From positions 1 to 44,698 of IMG/VR virus record IMGVR_UViG_3300025120_000120: 44,698 nucleotides of DNA; one strand, written 5' to 3'. The DNA is from a virus. Below are positions 7,146-14,818 of the stretch, piece by piece (the stretch's first letter is position 1; each line of letters starts with the position of its first letter). A program made the position numbers and the translations under genes. The notes below the pieces were generated by a model that worked only from the letters and a program-made list of their open reading frames with translations, was not told the origin of the DNA and made no database searches.

Positions 7146-8545
7146 TAGTAACCTATATGAGATTCAGGAACTGGAAAGATAACTTCATCTGAATTTGCTA
7201 AAGGACCTGTCCCGCCGGTATAGTCGCTTTCAAAAATAGGTTCAAGTTCAGTAAAGTCCATGGTTATATTATAAGATGTCATTGTTCGTCCCAGATCATC
7301 ATATGTCATATATGTTCCGTCAGGCGTATACTGAGTATTTAGTGAAGTCAAAGCACAATCTTTGATTCTACCAATTGATGGATGCTCGGAACCGCCAATT
7401 CCGTCTGCTAGGTATCTAATCTTAAATAAATTTGGAGTTACAAGGAAAAGTGAGGTATCTGATTGTTTAACTGACATTCCTTGTTTAAAAAATCTAATAA
7501 TTTTTTTAATTTGTGTTGCCTCTGTAGAACTTCGAGCACTCATTCTAAACGAAAATCTAAAACTTCTTAACTGAGGTGCTTGAAGTAAAAGTTCAACGTT
7601 AGGATTTAAAATAGCACCTGTTGTTCTTGGAATTAATCCTTGTGATCCGGTTGCTGCTTGTGCAAGATAAACTTTTAGTACATTAATGATATTTTGGGAA
7701 GGTTGCGATCCCAATACCTCCTGGATGTCCTCAGGCTTCATACTCAATATTGAAGTCAGTGATTTTCCAAATTTAAGTGGATCTAATGAAATTGATGCTA
7801 ATGCACCAGCTACGGGATTTAAATTTCCTCTTTGATAATCTACTTGATTTGTATCTTGAATATCTGTTTGAATTGGCAGTGTAACTGATCCTCCTATATG
7901 AGATCTCACTCTGTTTCCAAAAGTAAACAAGTCATCACCTTCCAGATCAAAGGAGAAAGATCTACCAGTCTGACGGAACATACTAAATCTCATCACATCT
8001 TGGCTAGAATTCTGGATATCCTCAGGATATTTAAGATCTTCGTAAGTTGTTCTTATATTTCTTGGTTGTACATTAAAATCAGAGGAATTACCAATTTCAA
8101 AAACAGGTGGAACATCCTCTTGATTTTGAAATTGTCCAGGAAAACTTTCCTTCCATAATTCTTGAAGATCACCAGTGGCATTACTAAGTGCTACAACAGA
8201 ACCAGTGGTTAATTTATATAAAAGGCTTCCTGGGCCAGATGATGCAATTGCTTTATCAAATTCATAATCAGCGATAAAATCTGAAGTAGTATATTTTCCA
8301 TCACCACTATTAGTTCTAGTTACGCGGTTAATATAGTAACGTGATCCGTTCGCTGAGATCTCTACTTCACCCGAAATAACATCGGGGTTGGCCGCCTTTG
8401 TTTCTTCATATTGTTCCTCAGTGACATTCTCTTGGATAATAACTTTTTGCACTTTTTCATTTTCATGGGTGGTGATAGTTCTAAATGTTCTATCAACGCC
8501 ATTTATATTAAATTTATTAGTATTACTGGTTACTTCCTCGGACAT
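7145..8545 (-). CDS. 48: Baseplate tail-tube cap gp48
   Basis: 466 residues, longer than T4 gp48 (364). The C-terminal half carries the conserved region APQLRSFRFSFRMSARS followed by IKKIIRFFKQGM and MDFTELEPIFESDYT, typical of gp48 and tail-tube-like folds. In T4 it caps the central hub and starts tube assembly with gp54. The gene follows a minus-strand CTAAATA box 20 nt upstream. The N-terminal 130 residues are variable and not recognised. Confidence 0.85.
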   Translation of the reverse strand: MSEEVTSNTNKFNINGVDRTFRTITTHENEKVQKVIIQENVTEEQYEETKAANPDVISGEVEISANGSRYYINRVTRTNSGDGKYTTSDFIADYEFDKAIASSGPGSLLYKLTTGSVVALSNATGDLQELWKESFPGQFQNQEDVPPVFEIGNSSDFNVQPRNIRTTYEDLKYPEDIQNSSQDVMRFSMFRQTGRSFSFDLEGDDLFTFGNRVRSHIGGSVTLPIQTDIQDTNQVDYQRGNLNPVAGALASISLDPLKFGKSLTSILSMKPEDIQEVLGSQPSQNIINVLKVYLAQAATGSQGLIPRTTGAILNPNVELLLQAPQLRSFRFSFRMSARSSTEATQIKKIIRFFKQGMSVKQSDTSLFLVTPNLFKIRYLADGIGGSEHPSIGRIKDCALTSLNTQYTPDGTYMTYDDLGRTMTSYNITMDFTELEPIFESDYTGGTGPLANSDEVIFPVPESHIGY

Positions 8546-8563
8546 TATACGAATACTTTTTTA

Positions 8564-8570
8564 TATTTAG
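8564..8570 (-). promoter_or_regulatory. Putative late promoter for gp48-gp53 (CTAAATA on minus strand)
   Basis: The minus strand reads CTAAATATAAAAAAG, about 20 nt before the gp48 ATG. The box overlaps the stop of the upstream minus-strand gene. Confidence 0.55.
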
Positions 8571-8950
8571 ATGTTTTTTAAATAATATGCATAGGGAATA
8601 TCAAGAATGGTTTGTATTTCACTCTGTCTGACGATGTGTAGTTGTCCCGGTATCTCTTCCCAGGTATAGTTTCTAATTTTATCCCAGTGAAAATTAATTC
8701 CTCTGAATCCCCATCGATATACATCAGTTACACCGACTAATGGATGTTGATCATATTGTATTCTTGGAGTCTTTGCATTGTATATAAATGTATATGTTTC
8801 CCCTGCATCTGGAATAATTACAGTTTCGTTTAAGATGTTTGAAATCTCAATCATCATGTCTTCAGGATCACCTAAGTCTCTGATTGAATCTTTGACGCTC
8901 TCTAATCGATTACTACCAACCTGCCTTTCAAACTCAAACTCATCTTCCAT
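8567..8950 (-). CDS. Hypothetical protein in the late minus-strand unit
   Basis: 127 residues. The N-terminus is acidic (EDEFEFERQVG) and the middle is rich in beta-type residues: ETYTFIYNAKTPRIQYD, VTDVYRWGFRGINFHWDKIRNYTW. I do not recognise a family. It overlaps gp4 by 11 nt and precedes gp48, so a virion or assembly role is likely from context only. The aromatic-rich centre would suit a small packed beta domain. Confidence 0.65.
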   Translation of the reverse strand: MEDEFEFERQVGSNRLESVKDSIRDLGDPEDMMIEISNILNETVIIPDAGETYTFIYNAKTPRIQYDQHPLVGVTDVYRWGFRGINFHWDKIRNYTWEEIPGQLHIVRQSEIQTILDIPYAYYLKNI

Positions 8951-9377
8951 ACTTGATACCTAATTCGTCTTCGGTGATGATTTTAAATTCAATTCTTCTG
9001 TCAGCACACCATTCATTTGCCGCGTTCCATTTGGCTTGATTCACTGCGTATGTTTTGCACTCATATAAAGTTGATTTGCTGGTTGGTTTTTTAGTTTGTT
9101 TTTTGGGTTTTACTTCTATCACGTAAGTCTTTACTTGCCCTGTACTTTCTTTTACTTTTATAATAAAATCAGGAAAGTACCGATGAACTCTCCTATCAAT
9201 AGGAGACAAGTATGGAATGAAGAACTCTTCACTACCCCACTCAAGAATATTCTCAGTTAAATCGCACCATTTACAGAAACGTCTTTCCCAATTACTACGA
9301 CAGATAATGTTACTAACATTACCCTTATATTTTTGGGGATTTGAAGGACTGTAAATACTTTTCTTACTAACTCCCAT
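8940..9377 (-). CDS. 4: Head completion protein gp4
   Basis: 145 residues, close to T4 gp4 (about 150). It has the typical opening SIYSPSNPQKYKGN, CRSNWERRFCKWCD, and YFPDFIIKV followed by YVIEVKPKKQ. The last two resemble the D...ExK core of a PD-(D/E)XK nuclease fold. In T4, gp4 (50/65) closes the packaged head before tail joining. It is the first gene of the minus-strand late unit, with a CTAAATA box just upstream. Confidence 0.87.
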   Translation of the reverse strand: MGVSKKSIYSPSNPQKYKGNVSNIICRSNWERRFCKWCDLTENILEWGSEEFFIPYLSPIDRRVHRYFPDFIIKVKESTGQVKTYVIEVKPKKQTKKPTSKSTLYECKTYAVNQAKWNAANEWCADRRIEFKIITEDELGIKYGR

Positions 9378-9399
9378 ACATAATATATACGGTAAAAAC

Positions 9400-9406
9400 T
9401 ATTTAG
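9400..9406 (-). promoter_or_regulatory. Putative late promoter for the gp4 unit (CTAAATA on minus strand)
   Basis: The minus strand reads ATCTAAATAG 22 nt before the gp4 start. The box directly abuts the ATG of gp54 on the plus strand, so the divergent control region is only 29 bp. Confidence 0.55.
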
Positions 9407-10288
9407 ATGGCATCGCCAAAACCAAAGGCAAGAAATGTTGCTAAGTTAAAAAACACTATATTACAACCATCACTCACATCCACATATGAGTGTAGTTTTG
9501 TTGTTCCTCCTGATGTAAAGGGCGAGATTAATTCAAGGGATGGATATAATAATGCATTGAGTGAAAAACTTACATTATCTTGTAGAGAGGCAGCACTTCC
9601 AGGAACTTCTTTAGCAACACACACCCTTGATAATGATAGAACAGGTGTTACTGAGAGACATGCATATAGAAGACAATATGACACTACCTCGTCTTTCTCT
9701 TTTTATGTTGATCATGACTATGATATAATTAACTTTTTTGAAAATTATATTTCTTTCATAGTCAATGAACCTAGAAATACATCTGTAAATAATGATAATT
9801 ATTTTTACAGAGTAAGCTTTCCTAATGATTATAAAACTAATTTCTACATCAAGAAATTTGAAAGAGATTATGCAGGTAAAAATTTAACCTATAAATTTTT
9901 TAATGCATATCCAATATCCATAAATCAGATGCCAGTTAATTATGATGCATCTCAAATCCTTCTTTGTACAGTGAACTTTAATTTCTCTCGTTATGTTATA
10001 ATTCCTTCTACTGGACTGTCTCAAACTGTTCAGCAATCATCAGCACCACTGCCGATTGCACAACGATCATCTTCTGTTATTAATGATGCAGTTCCAATAT
10101 CTACAGATCCAATATCTGCAGTTCCCTTTGATTCTTCTTTTGGCGGCACAGCAGGCTCCAATACTGACTTTGTAGAAAGAGACACTGCAACAGGCGCAAG
10201 GATGGATGGAGGAGATGACGGCCCTCTCTTATTGCCTGATGGATCACCAGTGCGTGATGCAGATGGAAACCTTAGAGAAATGTTTTAA
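9407..10288 (+). CDS. 54: Baseplate tail-tube initiator gp54
   Basis: 293 residues (T4 gp54 is 320). The fold is tube-like: LSCREAALPGTSLATHTLDN, then the RRQYDTTSSFSFYVDHDYD strand, and YFYRVSFPNDYKTNFYIKKF. These follow the gp19/gp54 pattern that starts the tail tube on the baseplate. The C-terminal 90 residues are Ser/Asp-rich and low in complexity (LLLPDGSPVRDADGN). No plus-strand late box is clear in the short divergent gap before it. Confidence 0.8.
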   Translation: MASPKPKARNVAKLKNTILQPSLTSTYECSFVVPPDVKGEINSRDGYNNALSEKLTLSCREAALPGTSLATHTLDNDRTGVTERHAYRRQYDTTSSFSFYVDHDYDIINFFENYISFIVNEPRNTSVNNDNYFYRVSFPNDYKTNFYIKKFERDYAGKNLTYKFFNAYPISINQMPVNYDASQILLCTVNFNFSRYVIIPSTGLSQTVQQSSAPLPIAQRSSSVINDAVPISTDPISAVPFDSSFGGTAGSNTDFVERDTATGARMDGGDDGPLLLPDGSPVRDADGNLREMF

Positions 10289-10294
10289 ACTAAG

Positions 10295-10301
10295 ATAAAT
10301 A
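10295..10301 (+). promoter_or_regulatory. T4-type late promoter (GATAAATA)
   Basis: ATAAATA preceded by G lies 20 nt before the gp26 ATG. It probably drives the long late operon that ends near 22.49 kb. Confidence 0.7.
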
Positions 10302-10321
10302 CACATACTGAATAACATATT

Positions 10322-11041
10322 ATGCCTTTACCAAAAATTGCTACACCAACTTATGAGTTGGAATTGCCATCTACTGGAAAAACAATTAAGTATCGCCCCT
10401 TTCTTGTAAAAGAAGAAAAGTTATTAGTTCTTGCACTTGAAAGTGATAACCCCAAAGAAATAACTAATGCTATTAAAGCCGTTTTAAAAGATTGTATTCA
10501 GACACGCGGCGTTAAGGTTGAATCTTTACCTACATTCGATATTGAATTTCTTTTTCTTAATATTCGTGGTAAGTCTGTCGGTGAAGATATTGAAGTGAGT
10601 GTTCTTTGTCCTGATGATGGAGAAACTTATTCTGAAATTGAGATCAATATTGATGACATTAAAGTTGTAAAACAAAAAGATCATACAAATCAAATTAAAA
10701 TTGATGATACTTTGATGATGGAGATGAGGTACCCATCCCTTGATCAATTCATCAAAAGTAATTTTGAATTCAGTGAGGATAGTAAAGTTGATCAATCATT
10801 TGAATTAATTTCATCATGTATTGATAAAGTATATTCTGTGGATGAAGCGTGGACTACTGATGATTTCACTAAAAAAGAAATAACTGACTTTTTGGAGCAG
10901 ATGAATTCTCAACAGTTTAAAGAAATTGAACGTTTCTTCTCTACCATGCCTAAATTGTCGCATGAAATAGAGGTTGTTAATCCTAAGACAAAGAAAAAAG
11001 GCACTGTTGTACTTGAGGGATTGGCAAGTTTTTTCGCATAG
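10322..11041 (+). CDS. 26: Baseplate hub assembly protein gp26 (tail-assembly chaperone G-like)
   Basis: 239 residues of the T4 baseplate gp26 type (T4 gp26 is 208). The opening ATPTYELELPSTGKTIKYRP then FLVKEEKLLVLALES resembles phage tail-assembly chaperones, which often begin 'LPSGK.x.RP'. The last sense codons are AGT TTT TTC GCA and then TAG. A T-TTT-TTC slippery heptamer (11029-11035) plus a hairpin lies at the stop, and the -1 frame runs straight into the next ORF. This predicts a 239-residue short form and a 300-residue fusion. The two tape-measure-like genes follow, as expected for G/GT proteins. Confidence 0.85.
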   Translation: MPLPKIATPTYELELPSTGKTIKYRPFLVKEEKLLVLALESDNPKEITNAIKAVLKDCIQTRGVKVESLPTFDIEFLFLNIRGKSVGEDIEVSVLCPDDGETYSEIEINIDDIKVVKQKDHTNQIKIDDTLMMEMRYPSLDQFIKSNFEFSEDSKVDQSFELISSCIDKVYSVDEAWTTDDFTKKEITDFLEQMNSQQFKEIERFFSTMPKLSHEIEVVNPKTKKKGTVVLEGLASFFA

Positions 11042-11067
11042 CACTCTCCCATATGAATTTGGAGAGT
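11029..11067 (+). other. Predicted programmed -1 ribosomal frameshift signal
   Basis: The heptamer T TTT TTC (11029-11035) is in the gp26 frame and fits X-XXY-YYZ. After a 7-nt spacer, ACTCTCC (11043-11049) pairs perfectly with GGAGAGT (11061-11067) around an 11-nt loop. After a -1 slip the frame reads CGC ATA GCA CTC TCC CAT ATG and stays open to the stop at 11221. The zero-frame stop TAG (11039-11041) lies between the heptamer and the stem. Confidence 0.75.
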
Positions 11068-11223
11068 TACTTTAAATTAAATTTTTCTTTGATGCAGTAT
11101 CATAAATACTCATTAACAGAGATTGAAAACATGATACCTTGGGAGAGAGACGTATACGTTGAACTCTTAAGATCACATTTAGAAGAAGAGAAACTTAAGA
11201 TGCAACAGCAGCAGGCACAATGA
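11053..11223 (+). CDS. T-domain-like extension of gp26 (tail-assembly chaperone partner)
   Basis: 56 codons from an ATG, and 62 codons counted from the frameshift site. The sequence FSLMQYHKYSLTEIENMIPW then ERDVYVELLRSHLEEE resembles the T part of lambda-type GT chaperones: helical, a 'YHKYS..EIE..PWERD.Y' core, and a charged tail ending in QQQQAQ. Its ATG sits in the loop of the frameshift hairpin and has no Shine-Dalgarno upstream (only pyrimidine-rich TTTTTTCG...CTCTCCC), which favours expression as a gp26 fusion. The TGA overlaps the next ATG. It is far shorter than T4 gp51 (249 residues), the gene after 26 in T4, so that name is not used. Confidence 0.75.
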   Translation: MNLESYFKLNFSLMQYHKYSLTEIENMIPWERDVYVELLRSHLEEEKLKMQQQQAQ

Positions 11224-13082
11224 ATCTAGAAGATCTTTTAAAGTCAATCAGAGAAGAAGATGACTCTAAAGGAGGAAAGATTGATGGTGAAAAATTATTA
11301 AAGAGAAAATCTTTTGAAAATCCTTTAAAAGGACAAAACTTTACTGCTCCTAGTATTCCTGGTGCTGGTGCTGCTACAAAACCAATAATTAAAGAAATTG
11401 ATCTTAAAATTGAACCTGAGAAATTAATTCCACCAAAAGAAACAACAGAAGCAAGCAAGGAATTAATTGAAAAAATTAATGAACTAATTGCTGTTATTAA
11501 AGCAGACAATAAACTTGAAAAAGATGCACAGACTTTTGATAAAAGACAAGATCAGAAGAAAAAAATACAGAAAAGAGAAAAAAGAATAGAAGTAAATAAA
11601 ATATTTAAAGGTGTAAACGCTGGGTTTGGAAAAGTACAGAAAAAAATTGGAGGAGTATTTGATAGTATATTAAAATTTGCAGGACTTACATTATTAGGAC
11701 AAATCATTTCAATTGTTACTAATTTTTTAGCAGATCCTAAAAATGAAAAATTTATTACAAACGTTCAGAACTTTTTCAAAAGTTTACCTGAAAAATTTGA
11801 AACATTTAAAGAAGAATTTCAAAAACTCATAGACTGGTTTAAAAAAACAAAAGAAGATATTGAAAAATTTGCAGAAGATTTCCGAAAACTTTTAGCAGCG
11901 TCTCCATTTTTGGGACAATATTTTGCAACCGAAGAAGAAAAAGAGAAAGGACTTCCCGTCGCTCCTGGATTGAACTTGCAACCGGGTGGAATACCTTTAC
12001 CTAATACTGGGCCATTAGGTTTTCCTATGTTTGTTCCTTTTGCTACTGGTGGATTTGCTATGGGAACAGATACTGTTCCTGCGATGTTAACTCCAGGTGA
12101 GTTTGTAATGAGTCGTGGTGCTGTCAGCATGTTTGGTAGTGATACCATGATGGCAATGAATAAAGCAGGAGGAGGAAATAATCGTCCAAAGTATGGAATG
12201 GTTTCTGGATATAGTGAAGGTGGTGGTGTTGGAAAAATGCCTCAAAAAGGCAGGGATTTCTGGACATTAGTTGCAGTCGCAGGAACTGAAGATAATGATC
12301 CACAGGCCTGGGCAGATGTAGCACAATCAATTTATAATAGAGCATCATCTGGTGTTTACGGTGGTGGGAGTGATATAAGACAATTAATTCTTCAACCTAA
12401 TCAGTATGAACCAACATGGAAACACCCAAGAAAAAAATTGGAGAAGACTCCGAACCCAGAGTGGTATAATATATCAGACATTCAGAGTGCTGCTATTGCC
12501 ACTGGAAAGTCAGTATCTTATTTGCAAAGAGTTGCAGATACGCTTCAAAATCAAGAACGTCAAGATGAGGCAAGAAGATTTGTTGGTGCGAGAACTGACT
12601 TCATGGGTGGTAAAGAAAAAGCAAAATTTGAAAATGGTGATGTAAGAAGAGGTAAGCAAGGTGAAGATAATTTCTTTGGATCATTTGTAGGACCTGGTTC
12701 TATAGATTATGCAGCAACTAATCCTGATCCAGGTGCTATTCCAGGATTCGTTGGAACAAAGACTATACCAAAACCTGAGAAGTTATCACCAACCACACCG
12801 TCATCATTACCAATTCAACCCAAAAATGAATCATCTGGGTTTGATTTAAAAAATGAAATTAAATTTATATTCAAAACTCTTAGGAATATAGTTCCTGTAT
12901 ATCCACTCAATCCTCGATCAAGTAATAAATTTATTGTTCTTCCTCCTATTGCACAAAATGAACCATCAAATAGTGTAGTTACTTCACAAAAAGCAAATGA
13001 TATCCCAGACTTTAACATATCTGGAAATGTTAAGATGAGAGGCCTTGTCGGTAAGGCACTTGGTATTGAGGACTTAGTATAA
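11220..13082 (+). CDS. Tape-measure-like tail protein with SleB-like cell-wall hydrolase domain
   Basis: 620 residues. It starts with a charged coiled-coil-prone region (to about 135) and a hydrophobic stretch (144-170, GGVFDSILKFAGLTLLGQII). A motif at 282-302 (GTDTVPAMLTPGEFVMSRGA) is common in tape-measure proteins. From about 345 to 490 a hydrolase resembles SleB (Hydrolase_2): LVAVAGTEDNDPQAWADVAQ with candidate catalytic E357, an IYNRA motif, and a later ILQPNQYEPTW. It would span the tube and cut peptidoglycan on DNA delivery. The start overlaps the preceding stop (ATGA); the stop overlaps the next ATG (TAATG). Confidence 0.75.
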   Translation: MNLEDLLKSIREEDDSKGGKIDGEKLLKRKSFENPLKGQNFTAPSIPGAGAATKPIIKEIDLKIEPEKLIPPKETTEASKELIEKINELIAVIKADNKLEKDAQTFDKRQDQKKKIQKREKRIEVNKIFKGVNAGFGKVQKKIGGVFDSILKFAGLTLLGQIISIVTNFLADPKNEKFITNVQNFFKSLPEKFETFKEEFQKLIDWFKKTKEDIEKFAEDFRKLLAASPFLGQYFATEEEKEKGLPVAPGLNLQPGGIPLPNTGPLGFPMFVPFATGGFAMGTDTVPAMLTPGEFVMSRGAVSMFGSDTMMAMNKAGGGNNRPKYGMVSGYSEGGGVGKMPQKGRDFWTLVAVAGTEDNDPQAWADVAQSIYNRASSGVYGGGSDIRQLILQPNQYEPTWKHPRKKLEKTPNPEWYNISDIQSAAIATGKSVSYLQRVADTLQNQERQDEARRFVGARTDFMGGKEKAKFENGDVRRGKQGEDNFFGSFVGPGSIDYAATNPDPGAIPGFVGTKTIPKPEKLSPTTPSSLPIQPKNESSGFDLKNEIKFIFKTLRNIVPVYPLNPRSSNKFIVLPPIAQNEPSNSVVTSQKANDIPDFNISGNVKMRGLVGKALGIEDLV

Positions 13083-14818
13083 TGATCAAACTTACTGAAT
13101 TTGCCGCGATTATTGATACATACAAAAATAATTTCGACATAAGAAAAAAAAGATATAAAAAAGAAAAAAAAGATAATCTCAAAGATAGGAGAGAAAAACA
13201 AGAAAAAAGAATTGAAACAGGTAAATTTTTAAATGTTGGTAAAATTACTAATAAATTAAAACCAAAAGGTGGTGGAGATATTATTGACAATATAATAAAA
13301 TTTAGTTTGCTAACTTTTGCTGGAGTTTTATTAAGTAATATTGATAAAATAGCATTAGCTGCTAAAAATATATTTGAGGAAGCAAAAAAAATATTTAAAG
13401 ATCTAAAAGTATTTTTTGAGGATACAGTAGTTCCATTTTTTGAATCATTACCTGGAGTAATTGAAAAAACAGGAGAAATTGCTTCTTTTATTGGTGATTT
13501 TTTTGTTAATTTAAATCCATTTAGAAGTTTTAATAGTACTCTAGACACCGTTTTAAACGGACTACTTGGACTTGGATATAAATTGGGCAATTTGGCCAAA
13601 CCCCCCAAACCAAAACTTTCTAATGCTGGTTCTTCTGCTTCGGATACTGCAAAAAATAGACTAGCGCAAGAAGCAGCAAAAAAAGTTAAAATTAGAGAAA
13701 GTGCTTTAGCAAAAAGAAAAAATTTTTTAGAGACAAGAAAAAAAACTGCCTTAAGATCTGGTACAAGAATAAAAACTCCTGTTCTTGCCGGACGTGGTTC
13801 TGCTACCAATCCTTTATTTGGAAATTTTTCTAAATCTTTAGAAGAAACGAAAGCAACGAATCGTGCTTTAAGAAATGCTAAATCTGCTTTAATCGAAAAA
13901 GGTAAAAGAGATGCAGCATTTTTTAAACAATTCGGAATTGATAATGGTGATAAATTTTTTAATGCACAAGCAGATCAAATTTTTGATGACACATTCAGTG
14001 ATCCTAAACTCAAAAAAGAACTTCTTTTAGATGATATATTAGGTAAAAAACCAACAAACATTTTTTCAAGCACAAAAGCAAGTTTTTCTGGTTTGACGAG
14101 AGGATTAGATTTTAGATTTAATCCAAAAGATGTTTTAAGATTCTTTAAAAATCCTAATAATCTTAAATCACTTGCAAAAGGATCTATTGCAGGATATATC
14201 TTTGAAGAAGGTTTGAAGACAATAGGAACATCAATATCAGATGCATTACCTTTTTCTGAAAATTTTCAACTTCTTGCTTACTTCGGTTTGATTTCTAAGA
14301 AAAGAATTTTTAGATTGAAAGCAGAAAATATTGCGAAATATCCTCCTGAGAAAAGAGAAGATACTATTAAAGAATTAAAAAAATCTGCAGAAAGTAATCC
14401 TTTCTTCTTGGATAATAGGGGACTTCTAAAAAAAGAAAAAGCAACTGGTATATTGGAACAATTAGCTCCCATACTTGCAGATATGGGAAAAATAAATGAA
14501 AACTCGAATCTACCACCAACCAAAGTAGAACCACCAACCGAAGTAGAACCACCAACCGAAGTAGAACCACCAACCAAAGTGGAACCACCAACCAAAGTGG
14601 AACCACTAAAGGGATTTGGTGGTCCAAGTTTACCTAATCCTAATAAAAAAGCAAACGAAGATAATTTTACAATAGATGGAACAAAAATAAATATAGGTGA
14701 TTGGGTTGGCAGTTTGCAAAGTGATACTACATATAGTAGTGGAGGATTAATGACTCTTAACAATAATCTTATCGTGATTCAACCTATCATACAAAGAGAA
14801 GGGGTGCTAAATTCATAA
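13082..14818 (+). CDS. Second tape-measure-like structural protein
   Basis: 578 residues. The N-terminal 50 residues are extremely Lys/Arg/Glu-rich (RKKRYKKEKKDNLKDRREKQ) and precede a hydrophobic segment around 70-95 (IIKFSLLTFAGVLLSNIDKI). The order, charged helix then hydrophobic segment, repeats that of the upstream gene. Near residue 480 there are five PPT(K/E)VE repeats, then a compact C-terminal domain (FTIDGTKINIGDWVGSL). It is probably a tail lumen or hub-associated protein that shares the tape-measure role. The exact function is unknown. Strong A-richness gives many poly-Lys codons. Confidence 0.65.
   Translation: MIKLTEFAAIIDTYKNNFDIRKKRYKKEKKDNLKDRREKQEKRIETGKFLNVGKITNKLKPKGGGDIIDNIIKFSLLTFAGVLLSNIDKIALAAKNIFEEAKKIFKDLKVFFEDTVVPFFESLPGVIEKTGEIASFIGDFFVNLNPFRSFNSTLDTVLNGLLGLGYKLGNLAKPPKPKLSNAGSSASDTAKNRLAQEAAKKVKIRESALAKRKNFLETRKKTALRSGTRIKTPVLAGRGSATNPLFGNFSKSLEETKATNRALRNAKSALIEKGKRDAAFFKQFGIDNGDKFFNAQADQIFDDTFSDPKLKKELLLDDILGKKPTNIFSSTKASFSGLTRGLDFRFNPKDVLRFFKNPNNLKSLAKGSIAGYIFEEGLKTIGTSISDALPFSENFQLLAYFGLISKKRIFRLKAENIAKYPPEKREDTIKELKKSAESNPFFLDNRGLLKKEKATGILEQLAPILADMGKINENSNLPPTKVEPPTEVEPPTEVEPPTKVEPPTKVEPLKGFGGPSLPNPNKKANEDNFTIDGTKINIGDWVGSLQSDTTYSSGGLMTLNNNLIVIQPIIQREGVLNS
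14513..14602 (+). repeat. Five 18-bp in-frame tandem repeats (PPT[K/E]VE)
   Basis: Five units of CCACCAACC(A/G)AAGT(A/G)GAA in tandem, with only two variable positions, coding PPTKVE, PPTEVE, PPTEVE, PPTKVE and PPTKVE. This is an extended proline hinge and a likely site of copy-number change. Confidence 0.95.

Noticed and set aside
11102-11108. ATAAATA late-promoter-like box
   Set aside because: It is internal to the coding sequence (YHKYS) and over 110 nt from the next start, so most likely chance in AT-rich DNA.
11053-11223. Naming the 56-codon ORF gp51
   Set aside because: It follows gene 26 as gene 51 does in T4, but it is far too short (56 against 249 residues) and fits a frameshift extension better.
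13030-13809. 259-codon minus-strand ORF
   Set aside because: It lies wholly opposite A-rich coding sequence of the tape-measure-like gene; it is hydrophobic and Phe/Leu/Ser-rich, as expected for the complement of Lys codons. No family is seen.
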